NCBI GenBank assembly: GCA_937965785.1
Contig: CALCKT010000004.1
Coordinates: forward strand, 1-64,000
DNA from: an uncultured Propionibacteriaceae bacterium
Lineage (GTDB): Bacteria > Actinomycetota > Actinomycetes > Propionibacteriales > Propionibacteriaceae
Direction: 5' to 3'
Length of the DNA stretch: 64,000 nt
The notes under the pieces were generated by a model. It worked only from the letters and a program-made list of their open reading frames with translations. It searched no databases and was not told where the DNA came from. Position numbers and translations under genes: made by a program. This document shows positions 44,390 through 54,267 of this stretch, one piece after another; the stretch's first letter is position 1; each line of letters begins with the position of its first letter.

Positions 44390-45921
44390 GCACCGCATCG
44401 GCCTGGTCCGTGGCGCTCAATGGGCTCGACGGGGCGATGGTGGAGGTCGAGGTGGCCGAGGGAGGCGGCCTGCCCCGCACCGTGCTCGTCGGCCTGCCGG
44501 ATGCGGCGCTCTCGCAGGCGAAGGAACGGGTCCGGGCGGCCGTGACGGGGGCCGGCCTGCCGTGGCCCAACGGGTTGGTGACCATCAACCTCTCCCCGGC
44601 AAACCTGCCGAAGACCGGCACCCATTACGATCTGGCCATAGCGACGGCCGCCCTGGCCGCCATCGAAAAGGTACCGGTGGAGGCCGCCCGGAACCACGTG
44701 TGTCTGGGAGAGCTGGGACTGGACGGCAGGCTGCGCAGGGTCCCCGGAATCCTGCCTGCGGTGCTGGCCGCCGTGCGGAGCGGATTCGACAAGGTGATCG
44801 TCCCGGCCAGTCAGGAGGCCGAGGCCTCGCTGGTGCCCGGGATCACGGTTTGGGCCGTCGGTCACCTGAAGGACCTCGTCGCCGTGCTGAACGGGGAACC
44901 GCCATCGGGTGGCTGGGAACTTCCCGTCGAGGAGGACACGAATCCCCGGCAGCGGCCCCCGCTGGACTTCCGGGATGTGCGTGGGCATCTCGATGGCCGC
45001 TGGGTCATGGAGGTGGCGGCTGCGGGGAGGCATCACGTGTTCCTGCACGGCGCCCCGGGGGTCGGAAAGACCATGCTCGCGGCCAGGCTGACCAGCATCC
45101 TGCCCTGTCTCGACGGTGAGGAGGCGGTTGAGGTATCGGCCCTGCACTCGCTTGCCGGGATGGATCTCAGCGGGGGTTTGCTGATCGAACCGCCGTACGC
45201 GGATCCGCACCACTCATCCTCCCCGGCCTCGATAATCGGTGGGGGAGCGCGACTGGTGCGTCCCGGATCCATCTCCCTGGCCCACCGGGGAGTGCTGTTT
45301 CTCGACGAGGCCCCCGAGTTCGGGGCGCGCATCCTTGACGCGTTGCGTACCCCACTCGAGTCCGGGTGGGTCACCATAGGCAGGGCGGCCGTGCAGGTGC
45401 GCTACCCGGCACGATTCCAACTGGTGCTGGCGGCGAACCCTTGCCCTTGCGGTTTCCACGGGGTGACGGGCCGCGAATGCCGCTGTTCTCCCATGACGGT
45501 GCGGAGGTACCAGGAACGGTTGTCGGGGCCGATCATGGACCGAATCGACATCCGGCATCACATGCTGCCGCAGCATCGTTCCTTCCTGGGCGGAGCCTTG
45601 GAACAACCCGAGTCCAGCGCGGGGATCGCTGCGCGTGTTCTGGAGGCGCGGGAAAGACAGGCGGGGCGGCTTCGGAACACGCCCTGGCGGACGAACGGTG
45701 AGGTGTCCGGCCCGTGGCTGCGTTCGCACCTGCCCCTGCCGGAGGATCCGTCACCCCTGGAACGGGCTTTGAACCGTGGCCTGCTGAGCGCCCGTGGCGT
45801 GGACAAGGTGCTGCGACTGGCGTGGACCGTTGCCGACCTGGCCGGGGAGGAGCGGATATCGGCGGCCTCCCTGCGTGTGGCCATGCAGTTGAGGCAGGGC
45901 GCATTCCAGGAGGCTGCGTGA
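44386..45921 (+). CDS. comM: Mg-chelatase-like AAA ATPase, ComM/YifB family
   Basis: 511-residue AAA+ protein. The N-terminal ChlI-fold domain (VLVGLPDAALSQAKERVRAA) is followed by Walker A (HGAPGVGKTMLA), Walker B (VLFLDEAPEF) and a zinc-ribbon-like insertion with CPCG and CRC. In Gram-negatives ComM is a hexameric branch-migration helicase in natural transformation; function in Actinobacteria is inferred. The start overlaps yraN (ATGA) and the stop overlaps dprA. Confidence 0.93.
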   Translation: MSTASAWSVALNGLDGAMVEVEVAEGGGLPRTVLVGLPDAALSQAKERVRAAVTGAGLPWPNGLVTINLSPANLPKTGTHYDLAIATAALAAIEKVPVEAARNHVCLGELGLDGRLRRVPGILPAVLAAVRSGFDKVIVPASQEAEASLVPGITVWAVGHLKDLVAVLNGEPPSGGWELPVEEDTNPRQRPPLDFRDVRGHLDGRWVMEVAAAGRHHVFLHGAPGVGKTMLAARLTSILPCLDGEEAVEVSALHSLAGMDLSGGLLIEPPYADPHHSSSPASIIGGGARLVRPGSISLAHRGVLFLDEAPEFGARILDALRTPLESGWVTIGRAAVQVRYPARFQLVLAANPCPCGFHGVTGRECRCSPMTVRRYQERLSGPIMDRIDIRHHMLPQHRSFLGGALEQPESSAGIAARVLEARERQAGRLRNTPWRTNGEVSGPWLRSHLPLPEDPSPLERALNRGLLSARGVDKVLRLAWTVADLAGEERISAASLRVAMQLRQGAFQEAA

Positions 45922-47027
45922 TGGATACCGCGGAACGCAGGGCCCGAATGGCCCTGTGTGCACTTCAGGTCGCCGCTGATCCGAGGCTTGCCCATCTCGT
46001 CGAGACCCACGGGGCCCGGGAAGTGTGGGAAACCATCCGGCGGCAGGGCGAATCCACATCCCTGGGGCGCCGTGCGCAGGGGGTTGATCCAGAGAAGTTG
46101 GAAGCCGCAACCACCCGAAGCGGTGCCTGTTTCCTCGTTCCCGGGGACGAGTTCTGGCCCGGAGCCCTCGCCGATCTCGGGACTTGCCAGCTGGGGGACC
46201 AGGGCGGGCAGCCGCTGGGGTTGTGGGTCGCGGGAAACCCTGAGTTGTTGATGATGCCGCGGGCCGTGGCGGTTGTCGGGGCCCGGGCGGCCACCAGCTA
46301 CGGCCTGCAAGTGGCGGAAGAACTGGCGGCCGACCTCAGCGCCTCCGGCTGGCTGGTGGTCTCCGGACTGGCCTTCGGGATCGACAGCGCCGCCCACCGT
46401 GGCGCGCTGGGGGCGGGAGGCCCGACCCTGGCCGTGATGGCGACCGGGGTGGACAAGACCTATCCAGCCAGCCATCACGGGCTTCGGAACCAGATCCAGG
46501 CCACCGGCGCCGTCATCACGGAGCTGGCTCCGGGCATCCATCCGCTGCGAGCCAGTTTCCTCGGGCGGAACCGGCTGATAGCGGCCCTCGGAAGCGGCAC
46601 CGTGGTTGTGGAGGCGGGAGCCCGTTCCGGGGCGAGGAACACCATCTCCTGGGCGGCGGAGCTGGGTCGTGTGGCCATGGCGGTTCCCGGGCCGGTCACG
46701 TCGTCGCTGTCCGTGACCCCGCATCATCTGATCCGGGAATCAATTGCCACACTCGTCACCTCGGCCACGGACGTGACCGCCCTGCTGTCCCCTCTGGGGT
46801 TTCAGGAAGAACTTCCGCTGCGGGGAGAGGAGCGGCCCATCGATTCCCTTCCCGTCCCCCTCAGATCCGTCAGGGAGGCCGTCCCCGTGGGAACGACGGT
46901 GGGGGCCTCGGAACTGGCGGTAGCAACCGGGATGACGGTGCCCGAGGTGATCGCCGCGGCCGCGGAACTCACCGAACTGGGCTGGCTCGAGGACACTGGG
47001 CCGGGATGGCGACTGCCCGGGGGATGA
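45921..47027 (+). CDS. dprA: DNA-processing protein DprA
   Basis: 368-residue Rossmann-fold protein that binds incoming single-stranded DNA and loads RecA. Core motifs are AVVGARAATSYGLQVAEELA, VSGLAFGIDSAAHRGAL, TGVDKTYPASHHGL, and RNRLIAAL with the basic pocket. A C-terminal winged-helix segment (VGASELAVATGMTVPEVIAA) follows. ATG 45921 overlaps the comM stop by one base; GTG 45918 is equivalent. Typically followed by xerC or whiG-type genes, but not here. Confidence 0.94.
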   Translation: MDTAERRARMALCALQVAADPRLAHLVETHGAREVWETIRRQGESTSLGRRAQGVDPEKLEAATTRSGACFLVPGDEFWPGALADLGTCQLGDQGGQPLGLWVAGNPELLMMPRAVAVVGARAATSYGLQVAEELAADLSASGWLVVSGLAFGIDSAAHRGALGAGGPTLAVMATGVDKTYPASHHGLRNQIQATGAVITELAPGIHPLRASFLGRNRLIAALGSGTVVVEAGARSGARNTISWAAELGRVAMAVPGPVTSSLSVTPHHLIRESIATLVTSATDVTALLSPLGFQEELPLRGEERPIDSLPVPLRSVREAVPVGTTVGASELAVATGMTVPEVIAAAAELTELGWLEDTGPGWRLPGG

Positions 47028-47367
47028 CCGGCCGTTCCGATCGGGGCCAGCGACTTCACGGAAACGGCATTGGAACCCCGGATGTCCAGGAGACAGAATC
47101 CCGGCGACCGGTTGCGGCAGGCAGGAGGCCTGGTGGCCACGGCTGTTGCCACCAGCCTCCACCGGTCCGCGTGAAGCACAGTGCCTCCCGGCGTTGACGG
47201 ATCCCCCGGCTTCCGGGATCCGGGAATTCGGGCCGTCTCCTGGGCTCCGGTGCGCTGATGATGCCCTCGCCTCGGTGTTTGCGTTGACCCCCATACAGCA
47301 CATCGTCTCGTCTCGGTTGAAACGAAAGGTCGGAAAAATGACCGCCGGCCTGATCAGGAACTCGGTT
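47028..47367. other. Non-coding convergent region with two strong hairpins
   Basis: 340 bp between the convergent dprA and membrane-protein genes. It holds a ~13-bp stem with one bulge (47124-47137 with 47148-47160) and an 8-bp stem CGGATCCC/GGGATCCG (47198-47205 with 47215-47222). These could end transcription from either side. No open frame here looks coding. Confidence 0.5.
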
Positions 47368-49137
47368 TCATGGAACCCTGCCGACGACTGGTCCCACTCC
47401 GGGCCCGTACACAGGAAGCGGGGGAGCGGGAACTGGGGGTGGGGGAAACCGGATCGTGTCCGGTGCGATGGTTTTCGCCAGGCCCAGCAGCACGACGGTT
47501 ATGAGCAGAGGCGGAGCAAAGACATCGTCACCCAGCTTCTCCCAGACCTCAAGGTCGAAGTAGCCGGTGGTGTCCCGTGTCAGCGTGCTGAAAAGCAGGA
47601 GGGTGCAGGCGAAACCGGCATTCGCCAGATACAGCAGCACCCGGGTGGTGCGAGGCAGGGTTTTCGTGTCCGCGTGAGTGAACTCGCCATCGGTCAGCAG
47701 ACGCCAGGTCAGACCGAAGAGCAGCACGGCCACGGAGGAGAAACCCACCACCCAGCTCAGTGGGTCGTCCAGTATGAAACGCAGGTCGTGAACCACCAGC
47801 ACGGCCCCGACCGTCAGCAGCATGCGCGCGCGTTCTCTGGTGAACTCGCGCCGAATCGCGACAAGGATGACCGCCGCGGTGAAGGCGATCTGCAACCACA
47901 GGGCGGTCGCGGACCGATCGAGGTCGGGGCTCATCCAGCTGGGCAGGAGTCCGGTCAGCAGCAGAAGCGCCTGGGGAACCGCGAAGGCCGCGGCAAGCGC
48001 CCCCACCTGCCATCGGCCGCGTCCACGGGTCAGGACCACGCCCACCACCAGCAACCCCAACCCGCTCAGCAACCGTCTCCACGGGTTGCTATTGGCCATG
48101 GAGCTGCTGTCCGCCAAGGCGATGAGCCAATCCGGGTTCTGTTGCCCCAGCGAGGTCAGCGCGGTGTTGGTGGTGTGTGCCAGGACCGGGATGAAGAGCC
48201 ACAGCGTGGTGCCCAGAACGAGCAGATAGCTGACCTGGGAGAAGGGCTCCAGCAGGGTTTCGAGGGGATCGTCCGCGTGTCGCCCGGCCAAGGACAAGAG
48301 CAGCCAGAGAAGCAGGGCGGTGATGCTGAGCGACAGGAGGGTCCAGAGGAGCTTGGTGGACAACATCTGCGGCGGGATGTCCGCCAGATCACGCAGCACC
48401 GCGAAGGTGCGCCAGGCCAGGATCGCGATCAGGACCAGCCACGTCCACAGCGGTGACAGGGAACGGCTGGTCACCGACCCGAGGGACAAGCCCGCCTGGA
48501 TGGAAACCTGGGCCAGGGCCGCTCCCGCCACCGTCAGCGGAATCACTGCGACGATGAGGAGGACCTGGAGGTGGATGGCCAACAGCATGAGTCGTATGTC
48601 GAAACCGAACGATATCCCCGAGAGGACGGCCTGCAACGGCGCCCCGATGAGCAGGGCCGTGAGTACTCCTACCACGAGGGGTTCCCAATCCGAGTAGCTG
48701 CGACGGAACCGGAGCAGGTGCAGCAGCAACAACAGGCCTGCGGCAAGCAGGGACAACCACCAGAAATTTTTGTCTGATGCCACGATGAAGGCGGCCTGAA
48801 GCGACGCCGCCAACAGCAGTAGCGCCAGCAACCGGACGAACCAGCCGGAGTGCAGCGCTGCCGTGTGCAGCAACGTCGTGGAGAGCCATATGCCGGCGAT
48901 GACCAAGGGCAGGGAGGCCTGGGGGAAGAACAACCCCAGGGAACCAAAGGGCTGCAGCTCACCGTTTCCCCTGAGCAGCGGCGTGGCGATGATGTGGATC
49001 ACGGAAAGGGCGAAGACGATGAGCAGCATGACCCCGAGGAGTTTGACCACGGGAGGCCATCCGGATGGCCGAACGCAACCCGTGACCAGGGGACGGACGA
49101 CGATTCCTCGCCAGAGTTGCTTCAACGCCCTGATCAT
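47368..49137 (-). CDS. Multi-spanning membrane protein of unknown function
   Basis: 589 residues, not recognised. At least twelve hydrophobic segments are spread over the whole length (e.g. VVKLLGVMLLIVFALSVIHI and LRFILDDPLSWVVGFSSVAV). No transporter signature, ATP site or catalytic motif is evident. It ends in a Pro-rich tail (PPPPVPAPPLPVYG). ATG 49137 overlaps the stop of the preceding propeller gene (ATGA), so the two are probably made together; a complex of an external propeller with this membrane protein is inferred. Confidence 0.8.
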   Translation of the reverse strand: MIRALKQLWRGIVVRPLVTGCVRPSGWPPVVKLLGVMLLIVFALSVIHIIATPLLRGNGELQPFGSLGLFFPQASLPLVIAGIWLSTTLLHTAALHSGWFVRLLALLLLAASLQAAFIVASDKNFWWLSLLAAGLLLLLHLLRFRRSYSDWEPLVVGVLTALLIGAPLQAVLSGISFGFDIRLMLLAIHLQVLLIVAVIPLTVAGAALAQVSIQAGLSLGSVTSRSLSPLWTWLVLIAILAWRTFAVLRDLADIPPQMLSTKLLWTLLSLSITALLLWLLLSLAGRHADDPLETLLEPFSQVSYLLVLGTTLWLFIPVLAHTTNTALTSLGQQNPDWLIALADSSSMANSNPWRRLLSGLGLLVVGVVLTRGRGRWQVGALAAAFAVPQALLLLTGLLPSWMSPDLDRSATALWLQIAFTAAVILVAIRREFTRERARMLLTVGAVLVVHDLRFILDDPLSWVVGFSSVAVLLFGLTWRLLTDGEFTHADTKTLPRTTRVLLYLANAGFACTLLLFSTLTRDTTGYFDLEVWEKLGDDVFAPPLLITVVLLGLAKTIAPDTIRFPPPPVPAPPLPVYGPGVGPVVGRVP

Positions 49138-50843
49138 GATGACTTCCTGACTATGCCGTCCATTCCCAGGCTGGCGACTCCCTGCTGCAGCGTCCCTAGG
49201 CTCAGGTTGGTGGCGGGGGTGGCCGCCGTCATGGGCCACGAGCCGAGCTGGCCGCCCGAGGAACCCAGGGCGACCAGGGTGTCGGAACTCAGCGCGGCGA
49301 TTACGTGACCGTCCGTCACCATTGAATGAAACCGCCCCCCGACCCTCCAAGTGGCCCTCAGGTCATCCCCGCCCAAGGTGAACCCGCGAATGGAGTTCCT
49401 GCTCAGCGTCACCAACGTGTCGTCCACGTTGAGAAGCTCACCAAGGTTGTCCTCGGCCATGGTGTGGGCGGACAGAAGGTTCCCGTCCGGGGATGCCACG
49501 ACCAGCCTCGGATTGGCCGCTGCCACTACGTGACCGGCGATGCAGGCCACCGAATTGGGGCGTTCCTGAAGGTCCAGGGACCAGGCCGTTTCGCCGGACT
49601 GAGCATCGATTCCCGTCAAACCGTCGCTGGTGGGGACCACGACGTGATCGCCGCACCAAATGGCTTTGGCGGTGGGTCCTGCGTCCAGCTCCTGCTGCCA
49701 CAGGATGGATCCCGTGGCGCCGTCGAGTGCCGTCACGGTCCCGCTGGCGTCCACCATCACGACCCTGTCCTCCCGCCAGTCTGGGGCGAAGGGAACGGTG
49801 TCGGGTAGGCGGGTGCGCCAGCGTGGCCGTCCCTGCAGGTCGTAGCCCGTGGCGTTCGGGGTAGTGGTGGTGGCCAGGATCAGGTCGCCCTGTCGGGTGA
49901 GGGACGTTACGTAACCTCCGGGATGGGCGCGGAAGGTCTTGGCGTTCGTGCCCATGAACAACAGGTCCCCGGCCGTTTGATGGGCGACGACCATGACGTC
50001 GTGATTACCCACCGGTGGCAACTCGACGGGCCAGACTACGGGTTCACGCTGGGAGAGGGAGGTTGATGTCGGGTTCCAGTCCTCCACCCGCCAGTCCAGA
50101 TCAGAGGCCAGGGTGAGCGGTGGCACCGTAACCGGCTGTTGAGATGCGGAAGGAACGGGCCCCAGCCCGGGACACCAGGTTCGGTCCGTGTTCTCGATCC
50201 TCCCGTCGATTTCGAGTTCGGAGGTGATCCGGAGACACCCCGGGGCGGCCTGTCCCGGATCCTCCGGGGTGGAGGCCTTGGCCTGGTAGCGCCACCCCGT
50301 CTCTGTCATCGTCTGCAGGTCACGCGACACCTGCACCCGTCCCTCGGCCTTCCACACCGAACCGGGCCGTGTACTCGCGGGGAGCTCGGGCAGGCCCGGT
50401 TTGAAGACGCGCAACTCCGTGCCCGGCCCGATCACCAAGGTCTGCTCCACGTTCCCGGCCTGTAGCCTTCGCAAGGTCAGTTGCCTTTCGACGCCGGATA
50501 CGGAGGTGCGGGTCGTCAACTCCCGCCACCAGGTCCGCTCCGCATCACCGATGTTCTCGGATCTCATGGCTAACGCGATGTGCTCGGGCCCGCTCGACAC
50601 AACTTGGGCCAGGGACGAGATGGCATGTTCCCGGGTCACCCAGGTGTGCCCGTCCATGTGGCTGGACAGGACGCCGTCCACCGGGATCAGCTCGCCGTTC
50701 CAGGAGTTCCCCATGGGGCGTGCCAGCCAGACCAACGCGGACACGGTCATGGTGAAGACGACGATCGCCGCCACCACGTGGTGCACATTCGTCCGGTTTC
50801 GGGGGAGGGCGGTGAAACCGGATCCTTGAGGCGGTGGGATCAC
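49134..50843 (-). CDS. Membrane-anchored PQQ-like beta-propeller protein
   Basis: 569 residues. A transmembrane anchor at ~23-43 (VVAAIVVFTMTVSALVWLA) places the rest outside the membrane. The C-terminal ~300 residues show PQQ-like repeats: LQGRPRWRTRLPD, VTALDGATGSILWQQELD, LTGIDAQSGETAWSLDL, VVASPDGNLLSAH. A propeller of this kind usually binds proteins rather than a cofactor. GTG 50843 overlaps the stop of the upstream large gene. Function unknown. Confidence 0.82.
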   Translation of the reverse strand: MIPPPQGSGFTALPRNRTNVHHVVAAIVVFTMTVSALVWLARPMGNSWNGELIPVDGVLSSHMDGHTWVTREHAISSLAQVVSSGPEHIALAMRSENIGDAERTWWRELTTRTSVSGVERQLTLRRLQAGNVEQTLVIGPGTELRVFKPGLPELPASTRPGSVWKAEGRVQVSRDLQTMTETGWRYQAKASTPEDPGQAAPGCLRITSELEIDGRIENTDRTWCPGLGPVPSASQQPVTVPPLTLASDLDWRVEDWNPTSTSLSQREPVVWPVELPPVGNHDVMVVAHQTAGDLLFMGTNAKTFRAHPGGYVTSLTRQGDLILATTTTPNATGYDLQGRPRWRTRLPDTVPFAPDWREDRVVMVDASGTVTALDGATGSILWQQELDAGPTAKAIWCGDHVVVPTSDGLTGIDAQSGETAWSLDLQERPNSVACIAGHVVAAANPRLVVASPDGNLLSAHTMAEDNLGELLNVDDTLVTLSRNSIRGFTLGGDDLRATWRVGGRFHSMVTDGHVIAALSSDTLVALGSSGGQLGSWPMTAATPATNLSLGTLQQGVASLGMDGIVRKSS

Positions 50844-53800
50844 AGCCGCCAGGTGACCTGTCGGCCGATCGTGCCCCAGAGCAGATCGGGAACCTGGTTC
50901 AGCTCCTCGATCCGCGACTCCACCGAGGCGCGCCGCGCCGCGAGGCCCAGGCGTTCGGCGGTTGCGCCGTGCAGCTCATTGGCGGTGAAGGCGTCGATGG
51001 AATCCAGCGAGCGTTTCAGACGGGCCAGTTCCACCTCGCGGAGCGCGGAAACGCGTTCCTCGTACCAGTCGGATGCCAGCACGGAATCGCGACTGAACAG
51101 CTCCCGGAACGGGGCGTCGTCCAGGGTCAGGCCATCCTGGGTGTGGCCGGTGGCCATGATCTCGAGGAGCGCCCGCACCGGGGGAACAGCCAGGGCCACG
51201 GTGCCGTCGTCGAAATACGCCTGGGCGACCCGGGCGTGCGTGGTCGAGATGGTTCGCACCGATTCGGCGAACACATCCGGGTCCTGCAGCTCGGGGCGCA
51301 GCATCTCGGGGGTGAAGACAACATGGGGGTGCAGGAAGATCCGCCCGAAGTACTTGGACGCGAATTTCTCGGTCATCCGGTAGCCCAGCCGGGAGGCGAG
51401 AATCAGCTCGCCGTCCACCTCGTAGTCCTGGACGCGCTCCAGGCAGCCCTCCTCGATTAGGTTCGCCGCGCAACGCTCGGAGTCGGACATCCGGGAGAAG
51501 ACCTCGGGAACCAGGAGACTGATGTCGTGGTCGACCCGCACGTGCGGTCCCACCACCCCGGCGCTGGACAACCACCCGTCGTATCCGGTCAGCGCCAAGG
51601 ACAGGAAGGCGGCGTTCAGGTCGATCACCGACGGAAGAGCGTTGAAGGGTCCCTTGGTCATGGCCCCCTCGGAACCGGCCCCCGTCGTGGAGGGCGATTT
51701 CCCGGTCATGGAGCTGATGAACTCCATGAACAGCTCCGGAAGTTCCATGTAGTGCAGGGGGGAGTAGGCGCACAGCGGTGGGATGCCGGGCTCAGCGGCG
51801 TTGTTCCTGCGGCCCGCGGCCACCACGTCGACCGGCAGGCACAGCTCCTGGGTCATCGGCAGTTTGCGTTGCAGCCGGGCTGCCAGTTCCGCCTCCGCGG
51901 AGCGTTCCGGGTTGGTGATGTCGGGACGTTGCTGCAGATAGCGGGGATTCTTGGAGGGATTGCCATTGACCAGCCGCGGATGGGCCGAGCTCACGAGCCA
52001 GGAGGGTGAAGGACCGGTCGATGCCGCGAAGGAACGGATCAGCTCCTGTGTGGGAGCCGTGAACTGGCTGAACTCGATCGCGTTGTCCACCAACGCCCGG
52101 GCATCCTGGAGCGAGAGCGGTTCGAAATTTGAAAGGAAGGTCCCGGGTTGGGCGATGTCCCACTCCGCCTGCTTGTCGTAGCCGCGGTGGATGGCGTCGT
52201 CGGGGCGTTGGAACAGCAGCTGCTCGCAGTTGGTCACGAACTTCCTGGAGAGGGTGCTGCCCGAGGGTCGGGGAGGCACGACGATGCTGGCGGTGATGTC
52301 GTCCTCGGTCTGCACCTTCGCCGCGGGCTGGAAGTCGTGGCGCAGCCCGAACAGCCGCCACGAACCGTCGGGGGCGAAACCCACCCGCAGCATGTTCACG
52401 CGGATCTTCTCCCCGTCGAGACGCAGCGAACTTCCCTTTCGTCCGTTGATGATGCCCACCGTGAAATGGCTGGCCCAGTCCTCGCCCCACTCCGGGCGGT
52501 AGAACCGTTTCACCACGAAAACGAGTTCCTTGACATGGTTGGGGATCGCTTCCAGCCACGCGTTGTACTCGTCGTTGTAGTCGCGGCTCGGGGTGAGCAG
52601 CTTGATCACCGAACCCACGGAACGCCGGTCGGACAACACGGGCCGGGCGTCATGACCGTTCCGGGCCGGGTCCGCGAAACGGCGGCTGAAGTCATAACCC
52701 AGGATCCGGGTGACCGCCGCCATGTCCTCGTCGAAATCCCGGACGTAGGCGTCGCCGGTGATCACGGCGTCGGTGATGGCCTTGGAGATCTCGGACTTGC
52801 CACCGCCCGAGACCGTGGCGGGCTTGTGGCAGTGGGTGGCGCGGGGCGCGGTTCCGACCAGGGTCCACTGGGTGCCGTCGGTCTCCGGGTGGTGCAGCCG
52901 CACGAGATAACCATCCGGCCCGACGTATGCCTTGTCGGCGTGCAACGGGATCTGGCCCTTGCGGCCGTCGACCTCCCAGGTGACGGTCTGGTCACGCAGG
53001 CTGTAGGTGGAATGCTCGGGGACCAGGATGATGTGTTCGTTCTCCAGATCCAAGGCGTGCCCCTCGGGCTGGGAGATGAAACGCTGCGGGTCGCGGGCGA
53101 TGATGTCGGCCAGCCGATAGCTGGGATCGGCGTAGTTGTCGGTGAACTGCTGGCCCAGGTTGTAGCGGGGGAAACAGATGGCGCCGCCCGCGTGCTCCTC
53201 CTCCACCAGCCCCAGCAGGTTGGCGGAGTAGCTGATCTGGGCCTTGACCTCCTTCTTGCAGTACCCGAAGTAGTTGTCGGCGATCACGGTGACGATCACC
53301 CCGCGCTCGTCACGGGCGCACACCTTGAAAGCGCTGCCGCCGTTGTACAGCTCCTCCGGGTCCTGCCAGCACATGCCGTCGCGGCGCTGGCGCTGTGTCG
53401 CGTCGTCGTGGTGGGGAAGGCCGAGTTCCCGTTTGGTGAGTTTCGTCAGGTGCGGGGCCAGGATCACCGCGCCAGTGTGACCCGTCCAGCCCCTGGGTTT
53501 CAAGGAGGCGTCGTTGTCCGGCAGGTAGGGGTCACCCCCATTTCCGAAGATGCCCTCCACGAAGTCAAGGTTCGCCACCAACGTGCCGGGGGCGAAGAAA
53601 CGCACCTCCAGGCTGCGTTCCCGCGCGAAACCCGGGACGCGGGGAACCACCACGGGACGCAGCAGCAGGGACACCCACGCCTGGGCGGGGGCTGCATCTC
53701 CAGCGCAGTAGGGCAGGGTCATCGCATCCGCGGGCGGGTTCAGGGCGTGCTCCAGCAGGCGCCCGTAGACCTCCCGGGGAACCGCCAGTTTGTCGTCCTG

Positions 53801-54217
53801 CACCGCGGTGCCACCCTCGGCGATGTGGAAGACCCCCTTGGTGGTGCGGCGATCGTTGAGGGGATTGTGCAGCACCCCGTTGACCAGGCGGTAGCTGCTC
53901 AGATATTCCGAGGAGAACTGGTCGGCCCCGACGGGCAACGACAACGTCCTGGCCAGTCCGGCCTGATCCAGCACGAAGGTCTGCCGGGGTAGCTTCGGGG
54001 CGGTACCGGTCCCCTCCAGGTAGGAATCCAGGAACGCCTGGATGCGGCCATCAACTGCGGGAAGCCGGTGTGAGAGCCGCCGGTCCAGCTCACGCTGCCG
54101 CGCCAGTATCGGGCGCACAAGGTCGGATCCCTCGGCGTGGTCGACGGCCTCCGGAACCCGCAGCCCCAGCAGATTCAGTCTCAGATTGATGGCAGCGATC
54201 GCTGCGGTGTCTACCAT
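50840..54217 (-). CDS. Putative PPi-type phosphoenolpyruvate carboxykinase
   Basis: 1125-residue soluble protein. Size, lineage and conserved blocks (DGMCWQDPEELYNGGSAFKV, VIADNYFGYCKKEVKAQISY, VSGGGKSEISKAITDA) fit the ~130-kDa pyrophosphate-dependent PEPCK described from Propionibacterium and Entamoeba (PEP carboxytransphosphorylase; PEP + Pi + CO2 <-> oxaloacetate + PPi). GGGKSE (471-476, K474) would be the counterpart of the PEPCK kinase-1a loop. Recognition is from memory, not from a search. ATG 54217 has no clear Shine-Dalgarno. It is coupled by GTGA to the propeller gene downstream. Confidence 0.72.
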   Translation of the reverse strand: MVDTAAIAAINLRLNLLGLRVPEAVDHAEGSDLVRPILARQRELDRRLSHRLPAVDGRIQAFLDSYLEGTGTAPKLPRQTFVLDQAGLARTLSLPVGADQFSSEYLSSYRLVNGVLHNPLNDRRTTKGVFHIAEGGTAVQDDKLAVPREVYGRLLEHALNPPADAMTLPYCAGDAAPAQAWVSLLLRPVVVPRVPGFARERSLEVRFFAPGTLVANLDFVEGIFGNGGDPYLPDNDASLKPRGWTGHTGAVILAPHLTKLTKRELGLPHHDDATQRQRRDGMCWQDPEELYNGGSAFKVCARDERGVIVTVIADNYFGYCKKEVKAQISYSANLLGLVEEEHAGGAICFPRYNLGQQFTDNYADPSYRLADIIARDPQRFISQPEGHALDLENEHIILVPEHSTYSLRDQTVTWEVDGRKGQIPLHADKAYVGPDGYLVRLHHPETDGTQWTLVGTAPRATHCHKPATVSGGGKSEISKAITDAVITGDAYVRDFDEDMAAVTRILGYDFSRRFADPARNGHDARPVLSDRRSVGSVIKLLTPSRDYNDEYNAWLEAIPNHVKELVFVVKRFYRPEWGEDWASHFTVGIINGRKGSSLRLDGEKIRVNMLRVGFAPDGSWRLFGLRHDFQPAAKVQTEDDITASIVVPPRPSGSTLSRKFVTNCEQLLFQRPDDAIHRGYDKQAEWDIAQPGTFLSNFEPLSLQDARALVDNAIEFSQFTAPTQELIRSFAASTGPSPSWLVSSAHPRLVNGNPSKNPRYLQQRPDITNPERSAEAELAARLQRKLPMTQELCLPVDVVAAGRRNNAAEPGIPPLCAYSPLHYMELPELFMEFISSMTGKSPSTTGAGSEGAMTKGPFNALPSVIDLNAAFLSLALTGYDGWLSSAGVVGPHVRVDHDISLLVPEVFSRMSDSERCAANLIEEGCLERVQDYEVDGELILASRLGYRMTEKFASKYFGRIFLHPHVVFTPEMLRPELQDPDVFAESVRTISTTHARVAQAYFDDGTVALAVPPVRALLEIMATGHTQDGLTLDDAPFRELFSRDSVLASDWYEERVSALREVELARLKRSLDSIDAFTANELHGATAERLGLAARRASVESRIEELNQVPDLLWGTIGRQVTWRL

Positions 54218-54267
54218 GGCTCAACTATTCCACGGCACCTGAGCAGCCAGGGATGATGGTCGTGTTC

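Noticed and set aside
47146..48456. Long plus-strand open frame opposite the polytopic membrane protein
   Set aside because: Its translation is Gln/Gly/Arg/Pro-rich with no domain, as expected for the antisense of a Leu/Ala-rich membrane gene.
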